DNA of 64,000 nt from Devosia sp. Leaf420 (GCF_001425445.1 NZ_LMQU01000002.1:1-64000); one strand, 5' to 3'. Counted from the stretch's first letter, positions 27,767 to 36,912 are shown. Numbers and translations are program-made. The notes: generated by a model not told the origin, from the sequence alone.

Positions 27767-28375
27767 ATGTCCATTCTCTATCTCATGGCCGCCAAGGCCG
27801 AATTCGGGCCACATCTGGCCGCACGCATCCAGCCGGAAATGATCGGGATCGGCCCTATCGAAGCGGCGGTGGCGACGACCAGCGCCCTGGCGCTACGGGC
27901 CGGGAACGTGCCCAAACTCGTCGTCAGTCTGGGCTCGGCGGGTTCGAACAGGCTTGAGCAATGTGCGGTCTATCAGGCGATTTCTGTGTCCTATCGCGAC
28001 ATGGATGCTTCGGCGCTGGGCTTTGCCAAAGGGATAACGCCGCTGACAGACCTGCCCGCAACGCTGCCTCTGGTCCCTGCCCTGCCGGGCCTTACAGCAG
28101 CGACGCTTTCAACCGGTGGCAATGTGGTTACGGGACCGGCCTATGAGGCCATTGTCGAGGACATGGTCGATATGGAGACCTTTGCGGTCAAGCGCGCTTG
28201 CCAGTCTTTTGGGGTGCCGCTCCTAGCTCTTCGCGGCATTTCGGACGGGACAGAGACGGTCAGCAAGATCGAGGACTGGACGCAGTATCTCCATATCATC
28301 GACGAGAAACTGGCCGAGGCTGTAGATTTGGTCGAGGCCGCCTATGCCGACGGCCTGATCGATCTCACGCCTTAG
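27767..28375 (+). CDS. MTA/SAH nucleosidase-like phosphorylase-family protein
   Basis: 202 residues from ATG 27767, with AAGG seven bases upstream; the frame opens at a TTG at 27734. Features are GIGPIEAAVATTSAL, SLGSAGSN, DMETFAVKRAC (ribose-binding Met-Glu) and RGISDGT (the Asp that protonates the base). These are hallmarks of the PNP_UDP_1/MTAN fold that cleaves methylthioadenosine or S-adenosylhomocysteine. It is somewhat shorter than Pfs (about 230). The exact substrate is not certain. Its stop overlaps the 3' end of the next minus-strand gene by 11 bases. Confidence 0.8.
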   Translation: MSILYLMAAKAEFGPHLAARIQPEMIGIGPIEAAVATTSALALRAGNVPKLVVSLGSAGSNRLEQCAVYQAISVSYRDMDASALGFAKGITPLTDLPATLPLVPALPGLTAATLSTGGNVVTGPAYEAIVEDMVDMETFAVKRACQSFGVPLLALRGISDGTETVSKIEDWTQYLHIIDEKLAEAVDLVEAAYADGLIDLTP

Positions 28376-28694
28376 GCATGGCCTTCTTGTCGCGGCGCTT
28401 GCGGCTCCAATTGGTGTAGTGGCGGCCGCCGCGCAGGATGGCGTGATTGACCGGGCCTTGCAGGAAGATGAGGTCGATCGCGAGGATCAGGAGGCCGAGC
28501 GGCAGCATCCAGATACCAAGCACGGGCAGGAAGCTAAAAATGCCGCCGAGGACCAGCAGAATGCCGAGCGGAATGCGGATCAAGCGCGCCTCCGGCCGGC
28601 GGATACGCTGTAGCAAACCAGCAGCCTTGGCCGGTATTTTCCGCTCCAGTCTATCGAACAGTCGGTTGAGACGTCGGGCGCTCTTGGTTTCCAT
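28365..28694 (-). CDS. Small two-helix membrane protein
   Basis: 109 residues from ATG 28694. A basic N-terminal 45 residues is followed by two hydrophobic segments (LIRIPLGILLVLGGIFSFLP and GIWMLPLGLLILAIDLIFL), then a basic tail ending KKAMPKA. The RIPLGILLVLGG...PVLGIWMLPLG pattern belongs to a small family widely found in Hyphomicrobiales without known function. Positive charges at both ends suggest both termini are cytoplasmic. Confidence 0.65.
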   Translation of the reverse strand: METKSARRLNRLFDRLERKIPAKAAGLLQRIRRPEARLIRIPLGILLVLGGIFSFLPVLGIWMLPLGLLILAIDLIFLQGPVNHAILRGGRHYTNWSRKRRDKKAMPKA

Positions 28695-28861
28695 CAATCT
28701 GTCGTTCCGTTCCTGCGCTAGATGACTTGCTTTATGTAGGCCTCGATCCCGAAACGGGTAGTGCCATTCTCGAAACAAACTCTAGAGATTAATCTTGGTT
28801 AAACGGTGGACGGAACTTCCGCGCGGCACGTGGCGTTCCCTCGCGAAAGATGGAGTAAGCC

Positions 28862-29206
28862 ATGCTTCTTGAAGAACTGTTCCCGTCCCGCCGCCGCCGT
28901 CAGGATCCGCTCGATCAGATTGCTGCACAATTGCATGACCTGCGTCGCCAGACGCGCCATCTCGGCCGTTCGCTGTCCGGCAATGCACGGTCTCTGTCGC
29001 ATAATGCCAGTGAAGTCGCAGATGATGTCGGTGACGTGGTCGCCGAATGGGGCCGCGATGCTGCCAAGCAAGGCGCGTGGATTGCCGGTGTTGCAAGCCG
29101 CAAGGCCATGGAGAGTGCGAAGGCTGTGCAGCGCGACCCCGTGCCGGTGATCGCGGTTCTCGGCACCACGCTTTTGCTGACCACCTTGCTCTTCCGTCGG
29201 CGCTAA
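28862..29206 (+). CDS. Small tail-anchored membrane protein, hypothetical
   Basis: 114 residues. The first 80 are amphipathic and charged (repeated LHDLRRQTRHLGRSL-like helices), followed by one C-terminal hydrophobic helix (VIAVLGTTLLLTTLLF) and RRR. The layout resembles ElaB/YqjD/DUF883 ribosome-associated, tail-anchored proteins, but the sequence is not a clear match. GGAG lies upstream of the ATG. Divergent from the preceding membrane gene. Confidence 0.6.
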   Translation: MLLEELFPSRRRRQDPLDQIAAQLHDLRRQTRHLGRSLSGNARSLSHNASEVADDVGDVVAEWGRDAAKQGAWIAGVASRKAMESAKAVQRDPVPVIAVLGTTLLLTTLLFRRR

Positions 29207-29298
29207 GAGTTTCTTTACCAAACCGGTCAAACCTTCCTTAGGGCTGTCGGAGCATTTTCGGGGAAAGCCGCAACTCGGCAACACTCCGGAGATGCACC

Positions 29299-29769
29299 GT
29301 GGCCCTTTTTGCTCGCCTCGCCATCAAATTGTCAGCCGTCGCGATTGTCGCCACCAGTCTCGGGGGCTGCAGCTTTCTCGGCATCAATTTCGGCATGGCG
29401 CAGATGAGCGAGAAGGAATGCATGATGCGCGCCATGTATTTCGAATCCAATCGCTCCAGCTCCGAAGGCATGCTTGCGGTGGGAACGGTGGTGATGAACC
29501 GGCTGAACGACCCGCGCTATCCTAAAAATGTCTGCGGCGTTGTCGGGCAAAAGAACCAGTTTGCGCAGGGTGTGCTAACCAAGCCCATGACCGATAGCGG
29601 CGCTGTGCTCGCGGCGCAGGTCGCCGATCAGGTGCTGCATGGGGCGCGGCATCCCGGCGTGCAGAATGCGCAGCATTTCCACACGGCGGGCCTCCGTTTC
29701 CCATACAACAATATGTTTTACGTGCTCGAAGCGGGCGGCAACGAGTTCTACGAGAAGCGGACGAACTAG
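29299..29769 (+). CDS. Cell-wall hydrolase, SleB family, lipoprotein
   Basis: 156 residues from GTG 29299. The N-terminal signal ends in the lipobox SLGGC near residue 23, so lipid anchoring is expected. The rest is the SleB/Hydrolase_2 domain: the catalytic Glu in MYFESNRSSSEGMLAVG, VVMNRLND, VVGQKNQFAQGVL and AQHFHT. Such enzymes are lytic transglycosylases acting on peptidoglycan; in alphaproteobacteria they take part in envelope remodelling. It ends four bases before the convergent DUF2076 gene. Confidence 0.85.
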   Translation: MALFARLAIKLSAVAIVATSLGGCSFLGINFGMAQMSEKECMMRAMYFESNRSSSEGMLAVGTVVMNRLNDPRYPKNVCGVVGQKNQFAQGVLTKPMTDSGAVLAAQVADQVLHGARHPGVQNAQHFHTAGLRFPYNNMFYVLEAGGNEFYEKRTN

Positions 29770-29772
29770 CCT

Positions 29773-30318
29773 CTAGAAGTCACCACCGACGTCGAAATCG
29801 TCGCCCATGTCACCGCCATCGTCATAGCCTTGGTCTTCAGGCGCATCCTCCGGTGGCGGTGCCTCCCCGGCCTGCGCATCGCCGGTGAAGAGACCGGTCA
29901 GCATGCTGCCAAGCAGCAGGCCACCCGTGACCCCGAGCGCGGTCTGGGCAGCGCCAGCCAAAAAGCCGCCATTGCCGCGGGAGCGGCGGAGATCATCGCG
30001 GGGATCATCCGAGCGCCCCCAGGGTCCGCCTTGCGAGGTCTGCGCCTGCGCGGGGCGATCGCCACCAAAGATTCCGCCAAGAAAGCCACCCTGGCTTTGC
30101 TTTGATTCGAGCTGTTCGATCTTCTGCTGGGCTTCGCGCAGGGCTGCTTCCTGCACGATGATCGTCTGGGCCATGAAATAGGCAGCGGTCGGATTTTCCG
30201 CGAGCCGCTGGCGGATCAGCTGCTCGGCATCGGCGTCGCGCGCAGCGCTATTACGCTCCACATTACGCAGGCGTTCGAAGAGGTCTTCGATGGCGCGTTC
30301 GTCTTCCTGTCTCAGCAT
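29773..30318 (-). CDS. DUF2076-family protein
   Basis: 181 residues from ATG 30318, preceded by AGGGAG. The N-terminal 75 residues form a helical, acidic domain (RQEDERAIEDLFERLRNVE, AAYFMAQTIIVQEAAL, a coiled coil), the DUF2076 pattern. A Gly/Gln-rich segment with GGFLGGIFGG, a Gly-rich hydrophobic stretch near 125-145 and an acidic Asp/Gly tail ending DVGGDF follow. The hydrophobic middle could be membrane associated. Function unknown. Confidence 0.72.
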   Translation of the reverse strand: MLRQEDERAIEDLFERLRNVERNSAARDADAEQLIRQRLAENPTAAYFMAQTIIVQEAALREAQQKIEQLESKQSQGGFLGGIFGGDRPAQAQTSQGGPWGRSDDPRDDLRRSRGNGGFLAGAAQTALGVTGGLLLGSMLTGLFTGDAQAGEAPPPEDAPEDQGYDDGGDMGDDFDVGGDF

Positions 30319-30394
30319 GATCAACTCCCTTTCAAAATTGACATGGGAAGCCGCACGATGAGGCGCAATGGCGCAGAGCGCGATCACGCCGAAT

Positions 30395-30688
30395 TCAGGA
30401 CGTCTTAGCAGGGGCCGGAGCCTTGGCATTTTGCTTGAGGACAAAGCCGATGACGGCGGCAACGGTCTCGTAGAGTTCGATGGGGATGCTGTCGTCGACC
30501 TCGACATGGCTGAGGGCTTCGGCAAGGAGCGGATTGGATTCGATGACGATGTCGTTTTCTTCCGCGAGTGCGACGATCTGCTCCGCGATCAGCCCTCTTC
30601 CCTTGGCGACGACGCGGGGCGCGTGGTCCGTGCCTTTTTCATATTGGAGGGCGACGGCGAGTTGGCGGGTTTTGGGGTCTTCGCTCAT
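30395..30688 (-). CDS. Stand-alone FlhB C-terminal-domain-like protein
   Basis: 97 residues. It matches only the cytoplasmic C-terminal domain of FlhB/YscU export-switch proteins: APRVVAKGRGLIAEQIVALA, then NPLLAEALSHVEVDDSIP and ELYETVAAVIGFV. The membrane part and the NPTH autocleavage site are absent. The ATG overlaps the upstream FliK-like stop (ATGA), so the two are co-translated. In other bacteria such short FlhB-like proteins (FhlX type) can substitute for the cleaved FlhB tail in flagellar export. Confidence 0.78.
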   Translation of the reverse strand: MSEDPKTRQLAVALQYEKGTDHAPRVVAKGRGLIAEQIVALAEENDIVIESNPLLAEALSHVEVDDSIPIELYETVAAVIGFVLKQNAKAPAPAKTS

Positions 30689-32157
30689 CCTCGTGCATCC
30701 ACTGAATGGCCGACACGGGGATCGGTGGGCTCTTCCGCGGGCGCACCGCTGCGCACGACGAGCGCCCCGGGGTACAGACCCGCCGCTTCGAGCGTTGTGC
30801 GCAATTCCTCGATGGTCTCGGAAAAGATCTTGGCAGTTTCGCGGTTTTCGGCCCACAGCAGGATGCCGGTCGTTTGACCACGCAGGGAAATTTGCGCGCC
30901 AACCTCGCCTAGCGCAGGCAGGTTGATCGCGAACTGCACCTGCCAGCCGCGATCTTCGCTGCGCGTGTCGCTGCCGCTGCCTTCGTGGTGGATCTGAAGC
31001 TGCAAAACGGCCTGTTGCTGGCCGACCAGCACGGGCAAATCGAGGCTCCATTGCGTATCGCCGGCTTTCTGGCCGTCCGGCAGGGAAGCATGCTGATGCA
31101 GCCGGACCCGAGCCAAAGCGCCTTCGGTGCGCTCGAGTAGAAGTTTGCCCAGCGCTTCGCCATCATCGGGAAGCTCATCGGGCGAAGCCTCGGGGAGACG
31201 CGCGCGGGGCAAGACGTGCTTGAGGGGCGGCGGAATCTGTGTTGCCGGCGCGATCGGAGCCTGATTGCCGAGCCACTGCCCAAGCCCCTGACGCATGGCC
31301 ATGAGGCTCGATTTCGTATCGGTCGCGGCCGCCCCCGGCGCGCCCTGACCCATTTGCGCCTCCTGGAAAATGCCGGAATTGCGGATTGCGGCCTTGAGGG
31401 TGGCGCCATCGAGCTTGCCGGCACTGTCCAATTGATTGCCGAGGATTTGCCGCGCAGCTTTCAGCACCGGCTCGGGCAAGGCGGTTTTGCCGGCGACCGC
31501 GACCAAAAGACTGGTGACCGCGCCGATGCTGCCCTGGACCGGGAGCGATTGCTGAACCATCTGCGCGAGAAGAGATGCCTGCCGGCCAGGCTGGGCAGCA
31601 GGCGTCGCCGTCTGTTGGGCCCCGCTCATCTGCGGCATGCCATAAGGCGCGCCGCCCAGCCGCTGCTGAATGCCTGGTGCAATCGGCTGCGTGGCCATTG
31701 GCGAGCCGATGGCGGGTTGGGCCGCTGGCAGCGGAGCAGCGGGCGCGGGCTGGGCAGTGATCGGCGCGGCAATGACAGGCGACGAGCTGCCGCTCGGCGT
31801 CAGGCTTGGCGGGCTATAGGTGATCGGGCCCTGAACGACTGGGCGCTGGGCGATTTCGACGCTGGTTGCGGGAGCTTGGGGCGCGGGTGCCGTGGGCGGC
31901 GGACGGCTCGACACCAGCGCGAGACGCATCTGGCCTTCGGTCTGCTGGACGCTGAGCGTGAGGATGCTGCCGGGCGTCGCGCCCCCGGGCAGTGACAGGG
32001 CCATGGGCTGGCGGCCAATCTGGACGAGCGTTGCGCCGCCCTGCCCGGCACCAAGCACGCGCCCCTCGATCACCTGCCCCGGTGCCAGCGCGAGCGCGCG
32101 CAGGGCCGAGCCGGATTGGGCCGGTGATACGACGGGGAACTGCGAGGCAATCGACAT
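30685..32157 (-). CDS. FliK-like flagellar hook-length control protein
   Basis: 490 residues from ATG 32157. The N-terminal 90 residues form a beta-rich domain (GQVIEGRVLGAGQGGATLVQ). A Pro/Ala/Gln-rich linker of about 110 residues follows, then a C-terminal Flg_hook domain (LQLQIHHEG, ISLRGQTTGILLWAE, ETIEELRTTLEAAGLYPGALVV). This is the plan of FliK, the molecular ruler that switches export specificity by touching FlhB. Pairing with the FlhB-C protein is meaningful. No other flagellar gene is in the window, so the partners lie elsewhere. Confidence 0.72.
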   Translation of the reverse strand: MSIASQFPVVSPAQSGSALRALALAPGQVIEGRVLGAGQGGATLVQIGRQPMALSLPGGATPGSILTLSVQQTEGQMRLALVSSRPPPTAPAPQAPATSVEIAQRPVVQGPITYSPPSLTPSGSSSPVIAAPITAQPAPAAPLPAAQPAIGSPMATQPIAPGIQQRLGGAPYGMPQMSGAQQTATPAAQPGRQASLLAQMVQQSLPVQGSIGAVTSLLVAVAGKTALPEPVLKAARQILGNQLDSAGKLDGATLKAAIRNSGIFQEAQMGQGAPGAAATDTKSSLMAMRQGLGQWLGNQAPIAPATQIPPPLKHVLPRARLPEASPDELPDDGEALGKLLLERTEGALARVRLHQHASLPDGQKAGDTQWSLDLPVLVGQQQAVLQLQIHHEGSGSDTRSEDRGWQVQFAINLPALGEVGAQISLRGQTTGILLWAENRETAKIFSETIEELRTTLEAAGLYPGALVVRSGAPAEEPTDPRVGHSVDARG

Positions 32158-32246
32158 CCGTAGCGCATCCTGGCCGCCAAATGCGGCCAAGATCGATCCT
32201 ATGGATGATTCTCTAAAATGTGGAAGACCGAGGTTTCCTCAGAGGG

Positions 32247-32990
32247 TCAATCCTTGCGGACGTCCTTGTATTCCATGGTCGCGGGCTTACCGCGGAAGGT
32301 GACCCAGAAGAAATTGAGCGTATAGGTCGCGGCGGTCTGGAATACGCCTTCCTTTTCGAGACGACGGCCTGTGGTCTTCATCTTGAAGCTCGTGAGCCAC
32401 TTGACCCCGCCAACGCGCGAGAGGCGCACGGCCACATCCGTATCCTCGCCGAAGAACTCGATCGTCCGGTCATAGCCGCCGACCTTGACCCAGGCTTCGC
32501 GCTTGAAGACGAAATTGCCGCCCTGCACTACCGACCCGACCCGCAGCACGAAGCGATTGAGCAGGTAAATCAGGTAGGTGAGGCCATAGAACATCTCAAT
32601 CATGAGACGGTTATGCGGGGCCATGTCATAATAGACATAGGGGCCGCTAAGGCAGACGAGCTTTGCGTCCTTCTCGAACTCGCGCATGACCGTCGTCAGC
32701 CAGCCTTCGGGCACGATCGTGTCGCTGTCGATATTGGCGATGAGGTCAAAGCCTTCGCTGGCGGCAAAGCCTGCGTCGCGCGCATTGACGAGGCCCTTTT
32801 TGGGCTCATCGACGACGCGCACACCGGCAAAACTGCGGGCGATTTCGCCTGTCCGGTCGGTCGAGGCATTGTTGACCACGATCACATCGGCAGGGACGCC
32901 GGAGCGCTCGATTTCGGCCAGAACCGATTCCAGGCACTTTCCGATCAAGGCCTCTTCGTTATAGGCCGGGATGACGAAAGCCAGCTTCAT
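32247..32990 (-). CDS. Glycosyltransferase family 2
   Basis: 247 residues from ATG 32990 with AAGGAG upstream. It is a GT-A fold enzyme: FVIPAYNEEALIGKCLESVL, VVNNASTDRT, the DxD-like DSDTIVPEGWL, then YVYYDMAPHNRL, VQGGNFVFKREAW and FFGEDTDVAVRL. A short hydrophobic stretch (FYGLTYLIYLLNRFVL) may touch the membrane. The acceptor and the donor sugar are unknown; family 2 enzymes of this kind act in envelope polysaccharide or lipid glycosylation. It stands alone. Confidence 0.85.
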   Translation of the reverse strand: MKLAFVIPAYNEEALIGKCLESVLAEIERSGVPADVIVVNNASTDRTGEIARSFAGVRVVDEPKKGLVNARDAGFAASEGFDLIANIDSDTIVPEGWLTTVMREFEKDAKLVCLSGPYVYYDMAPHNRLMIEMFYGLTYLIYLLNRFVLRVGSVVQGGNFVFKREAWVKVGGYDRTIEFFGEDTDVAVRLSRVGGVKWLTSFKMKTTGRRLEKEGVFQTAATYTLNFFWVTFRGKPATMEYKDVRKD

Positions 32991-33209
32991 GGCACTCCTT
33001 CTGCCGGCCAAAACCCGCCAGCGCTGGGGTGGCGCTGCTCATAGCGCGACAAGCGGAGCGGGGCAACCTTCAGGTGCGTGAGGCAATGGTCCGAGTTTCC
33101 ACGCCGCGGGGCATTTGCTAAGAAGCGTTTCAATCAACCAAGGGCCGAGTGGTCCGTGAGGTGAATTCTGACTGCCTCCAAACCAGACGCGGCCCAAGAC
33201 GACACGCAG

Positions 33210-33986
33210 ATGGGCTGGTTGTCGCGACTGCGCTCAAAACTCCGGATTTTGTATCACAGCCAGCAACCGGCCGCGCTACGCTTCCAGGCGACGATCCTCG
33301 TCGTCGATCTCGCCATCATCGCGTTTTTCATCGCCAGCCCACTGCTCCGTGGGCGCGAATATTTTCTCTGGATCGACTATTCGATCGCCACGCTGGTGTT
33401 CATCGAGCTGTGCGCGCGGGCCTTGGCGACCAACGATATTCCACGATGGATTCGGCAGCTTCCCGTCGTCATAGACATTTTTATCCTGATCACGCTCCTG
33501 GCGCCCACCTGGCTCTTCAATCTCGGTTTTCTCCGAATTCTGAGGCTTTGGACGCTGAGCAAATCGCCGTTGATCTGGCGGCCGCTGAGCAAGCGCGGGC
33601 TTGATGGGTATAAGGAAACCATCCAGGCGGTCATCAACCTCTTGGTGTTCATTTTCGTCGTGACAGGGTTCGTCTACACGGCTTTTGTCGGTGAAAAATC
33701 CGGCATTTCGGGCTATGTCGACGCGCTCTACTTCACCGTTACGGCGATGACGACGACGGGGTTTGGCGACCTCACTCTGCCCGGCACGTTCGGCAAACTT
33801 GTATCCATCGTTATCATGATCATGGGCATCTCGCTCTTCGTGCGGCTGGCGCAGCTCATTTTCCGGCCGGCCAAGGTGCATTTTCCCTGTCCCCAATGCG
33901 GGCTGACGAAGCATGAGCCGGACGCGGTGCACTGCAAGGCGTGCGGGCATCTCCTCAACATTCCCGACGAGGGGCATGGGCTCTAG
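33210..33986 (+). CDS. Voltage-gated-like K+ channel with C-terminal zinc ribbon
   Basis: 258 residues. Four hydrophobic segments at about 27-145 precede the pore module. A basic segment (FLRILRLWTLSKSP) is S4-like but has few charges. The pore helix and filter read ALYFTVTAMTTTGFGD (filter about 184-187, TGFGD where many channels have TVGYGD), followed by the last helix. Residues 228-250 hold CPQCG...CKACG, a zinc ribbon rarely attached to such channels. It converges on the sensor kinase with a four-base overlap of stops. The ribbon could be a cytosolic sensor or assembly domain; that is inference. Confidence 0.82.
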   Translation: MGWLSRLRSKLRILYHSQQPAALRFQATILVVDLAIIAFFIASPLLRGREYFLWIDYSIATLVFIELCARALATNDIPRWIRQLPVVIDIFILITLLAPTWLFNLGFLRILRLWTLSKSPLIWRPLSKRGLDGYKETIQAVINLLVFIFVVTGFVYTAFVGEKSGISGYVDALYFTVTAMTTTGFGDLTLPGTFGKLVSIVIMIMGISLFVRLAQLIFRPAKVHFPCPQCGLTKHEPDAVHCKACGHLLNIPDEGHGL

Positions 33987-36685
33987 CCGCGGATCACCGG
34001 CAGGCGCACTCGGAAACAGGCGCCAGGCAAGGTACTGGGCGCGAGATCGAGCGTGCCGTTCATGCGATTGACGATCTGGCGGCTGATGGCGAGGCCGAGG
34101 CCCGCGCCGGTTTGATCGGCAGCGCCGCGCCGGCCGCGCGAGAATTTTTCGAAGATCAGCTTGCGCTCGCCCTTGGCGATGCCGGGGCCATTGTCGGCCA
34201 CTTCGGCGACGAAATTTCCGGCGCGCAGGGCCGAGCTGATGCGGACGACGGGATTGGACGAGGTGTTATATTTCACGGCATTTGAAATCAGGTTGATGAA
34301 GACCTGACAGAGCCGATCGGGATCGCCCTCGATCATCGTCCGTCCGGCGCGCTGGCCGTGATCCAGCCGGATGAATTTTTGGCGCAACAGCGCGTCGCAG
34401 ACGGAGATGGCACGGTCGAGCGCGGCATCGGCATCGACGGCCTGGCTCGTCCAGTTCTTTTCACCCCGTTCGAGCGCCGAGAGATCGAGGATTTCGTCGA
34501 GAAGTTTGGTAAGCCGCAGGCTTTCCTGATGGATCGTCGAAACGAAGCGTTGGCGCTGCGTGTCGTCGAGCTGATCGCCATCGAGCAGGATTTCCGAGAA
34601 GGAGCGGATGGAGGTCATCGGGGTTCGGACCTCGTGGCTGACCTGGCTCAAGAATTCATCCTTCTGGCTATCGAGCTGGCGGAGCTGCTGATTGGCGTCT
34701 TCGAGCTTTTGTGCGGTCATGCGGAGTTCGGCCGAGGTGCGCTCCAACTCCTGGGAATATTCGATGGCCTGCTGCGTTTCGTCGGCCATCTGCATCATCT
34801 CTTCGAGAGAGACATCGGCACCAGCCACGACTTTCGAGAGCATGACATGTGCCGAGGCCGCGCCGATCGAGCCGGCCAATTCGCGCTCGAGGCGGCCAAC
34901 GAATTCGGGCGTTGGTTCAAGGAGGACCGGGTCGACGCCACGTTCGCGCGCCGCAACTTCAAACAGTGCCGCGGCGCGGCGTTCACCTAGGACACGTTCG
35001 GCGACGAAATAGAGATCGGTTGCGGTGGCGGAGCCAGGCGCAACGCCGCGCAAGGCGAGGCTTGGGCGTTTGAAGACGTCGACAAAGGCGGCCGCCTGGA
35101 TGCGTTCAAGGGCGGAAGGCGTTGTCAGCAGCGAGCCGAGGGTGAGGGTCAGCACATTGACCGAAAGGCTCCAGAAGGCGGCGTGGGCGAGCGGGTCCCA
35201 ACCGTCTAGGCCAAACATGGCCTCGGGCCGTAGCCAGGAAATGCCTCCGGGGCCCTCGGCGAGAAGCTGGGAGACGGCTGGAGAGACGGACTCGAACGAT
35301 GGCAAAAAACAGCACCAGGCCCAGGTGACAAAGCCAGCAAGGATCGCGGCCGTAACGGCTTTCAGCGATGCCTCGCGCCAGAAGATGGCGGCGAGGAGCG
35401 CGGGGAAAAACTGGGCAATGGCGGTGAAGGAGATAAGGCCGATCGGCGCCAGCGCGTTGGAGTCGCGGGTGAAGAAGAAATAGAAAAATCCGAGCGAGAG
35501 GATCAGCATGATCGAGAAGCGACGGGCCACAAGCAGCGTGCGGCTCATGCCCTGGCCTTCGCCAAATTGCGGGCGGCTGAAGCGCAGCACCAGCGGCATG
35601 ATGATGTGGTTCGAGACCATGATCGAGAGCGCAATGGATTCGAGGATGATCATCGAGGTGGCCGAGGAAAAGCCGCCAATGAAGGCAAAGAGCGCAAGAC
35701 CGTTTTGGCCTGCGGCCAATGGCAGGGTCAGCGCGAACATGTCGGGATTGGCATCGGCCGGCATTACCGTGAGCCCATAGATGGCGATGGGCAGGATGAA
35801 GATGCTCATGAGGAACATGTAAGCCGGGAAGGCCCAGCCGGCGACGCGGAGGTGATTTTCGTTCGAGTTCTCGACGACGGTTACCTGGAACTGTCGCGGC
35901 AGGCAGACGATGGCGGCGATGGAGAGGACCAGCGTGGTGATCCAGCGGCTGTCAAAACTTGCCGAGGTATCGACCACGACGCCCCGCGCTGCTGCCTGGC
36001 TGAAAATGCCTTCAAACCCGCCGCCGATATAGAGGACGAAAATGCCAACGGCGACGAGCGCCGCGAGTTTTACGACGGCCTCGAAAGCGATGGCGGCGAC
36101 GACGCCATGGTGCTGCTCCTTTGCATCGACATGGCGGGTGCCGAAAAGGATGGTGAAGAGGGCCATGCCGGCGGCGACACCAAGGGCTAGGCCGACATCG
36201 TCGATGCCGCGGAGGCTACCCTGGCCGAACTCGGAGGAGCCGGCGACCGCCTGGATCGACGAGGTGACGGCCTTCAACTGCAGCGCGATATAGGGCGCGA
36301 TGCCGATGACGGCGATGCAGGTCACGAGCACGCCGAGCCGGCTCGACTTGCCGAAACGGGACGACAGGAGGTCCGCGACGGACGTTATTCGATACAGATG
36401 TCCGATACGGACGAGGCGGCGGAGGAGGAAATACCAACCGACAAAGACTATGGTTGGTCCAAGGTAAATCGTGAGGAATTCCAAGCCACTACGAGCAGCA
36501 TTTCCCACGGCACCGTAAAAGGTCCAACTGGTGCAATAGACCGAAATCGAGAGCGTGTAGACGGCAGGCGAATGGAGCCAGGAGCGCTGATTGATGCGCG
36601 CGCGCCGGTCGCCGATATAGGCGAGAACGAAGAGCAGGCAGACATAGCCGATCGCGGTCGCAATGACGAAATCGGCCGACAGCAT
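33983..36685 (-). CDS. Sensor histidine kinase with sodium/solute-symporter (SSS) input domain
   Basis: 900 residues. Residues 1-480 form a sodium:solute symporter-like domain with about 13 helices (SVYCTSWTFYGAVGNAARSG, SSATSMIILESIAL). Then come a weak PAS-like region, a coiled coil (about 640-675), HisKA with SHEVRTPMTSIRSFSE (His near 682), and HATPase with N-box FINLISNAVKYN, DNGPGIAKGE and GAGLGLAIS. The plan is that of CbrA-type kinases, where the transporter part senses or moves a nutrient. No receiver is fused; a separate receiver gene heads the operon. It begins 14 bases after a tiny membrane protein gene. Confidence 0.92.
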   Translation of the reverse strand: MLSADFVIATAIGYVCLLFVLAYIGDRRARINQRSWLHSPAVYTLSISVYCTSWTFYGAVGNAARSGLEFLTIYLGPTIVFVGWYFLLRRLVRIGHLYRITSVADLLSSRFGKSSRLGVLVTCIAVIGIAPYIALQLKAVTSSIQAVAGSSEFGQGSLRGIDDVGLALGVAAGMALFTILFGTRHVDAKEQHHGVVAAIAFEAVVKLAALVAVGIFVLYIGGGFEGIFSQAAARGVVVDTSASFDSRWITTLVLSIAAIVCLPRQFQVTVVENSNENHLRVAGWAFPAYMFLMSIFILPIAIYGLTVMPADANPDMFALTLPLAAGQNGLALFAFIGGFSSATSMIILESIALSIMVSNHIIMPLVLRFSRPQFGEGQGMSRTLLVARRFSIMLILSLGFFYFFFTRDSNALAPIGLISFTAIAQFFPALLAAIFWREASLKAVTAAILAGFVTWAWCCFLPSFESVSPAVSQLLAEGPGGISWLRPEAMFGLDGWDPLAHAAFWSLSVNVLTLTLGSLLTTPSALERIQAAAFVDVFKRPSLALRGVAPGSATATDLYFVAERVLGERRAAALFEVAARERGVDPVLLEPTPEFVGRLERELAGSIGAASAHVMLSKVVAGADVSLEEMMQMADETQQAIEYSQELERTSAELRMTAQKLEDANQQLRQLDSQKDEFLSQVSHEVRTPMTSIRSFSEILLDGDQLDDTQRQRFVSTIHQESLRLTKLLDEILDLSALERGEKNWTSQAVDADAALDRAISVCDALLRQKFIRLDHGQRAGRTMIEGDPDRLCQVFINLISNAVKYNTSSNPVVRISSALRAGNFVAEVADNGPGIAKGERKLIFEKFSRGRRGAADQTGAGLGLAISRQIVNRMNGTLDLAPSTLPGACFRVRLPVIRG

Positions 36686-36699
36686 TACCCCTCGCTCTC

Positions 36700-36912
36700 C
36701 TATTGTCGCGGCTCGACGGGGATGCGGTTGGTCAGCCAGGCGGTGCCGGCGATGAGCGCCAGCCAGACACCGAAAAGGTAGAAAACGATCTGCGGTACGC
36801 CAAAGACGGCAATGTCGTGATTGAAGACATGCACCAGCGGCGGCACGAGCAACAACAGCCCGCCTGCCGTCAGCAGGAACATGCCGCCGACGATCCTATG
36901 CCGGTCGGGCAT
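36700..36912 (-). CDS. Tiny two-helix membrane protein in sensor-kinase operon
   Basis: 70 residues from ATG 36912. Two hydrophobic helices (IVGGMFLLTAGGLLLLVPPLV and VFYLFGVWLALIAGTAWL) are joined by a short His/Asn/Asp loop. The start overlaps the receiver gene by 17 bases and the stop lies 14 bases before the kinase. DUF485-like and other small proteins accompany SSS transporters, which suggests an accessory subunit of the kinase's transporter domain, but I do not recognise the family with certainty. Confidence 0.65.
   Translation of the reverse strand: MPDRHRIVGGMFLLTAGGLLLLVPPLVHVFNHDIAVFGVPQIVFYLFGVWLALIAGTAWLTNRIPVEPRQ

Noticed and set aside
30395..30688. Full-length FlhB truncated by mutation
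   Set aside because: Its ATG overlaps the FliK-like stop in a normal coupled arrangement and nothing upstream encodes the membrane part, so it is a natural short protein.
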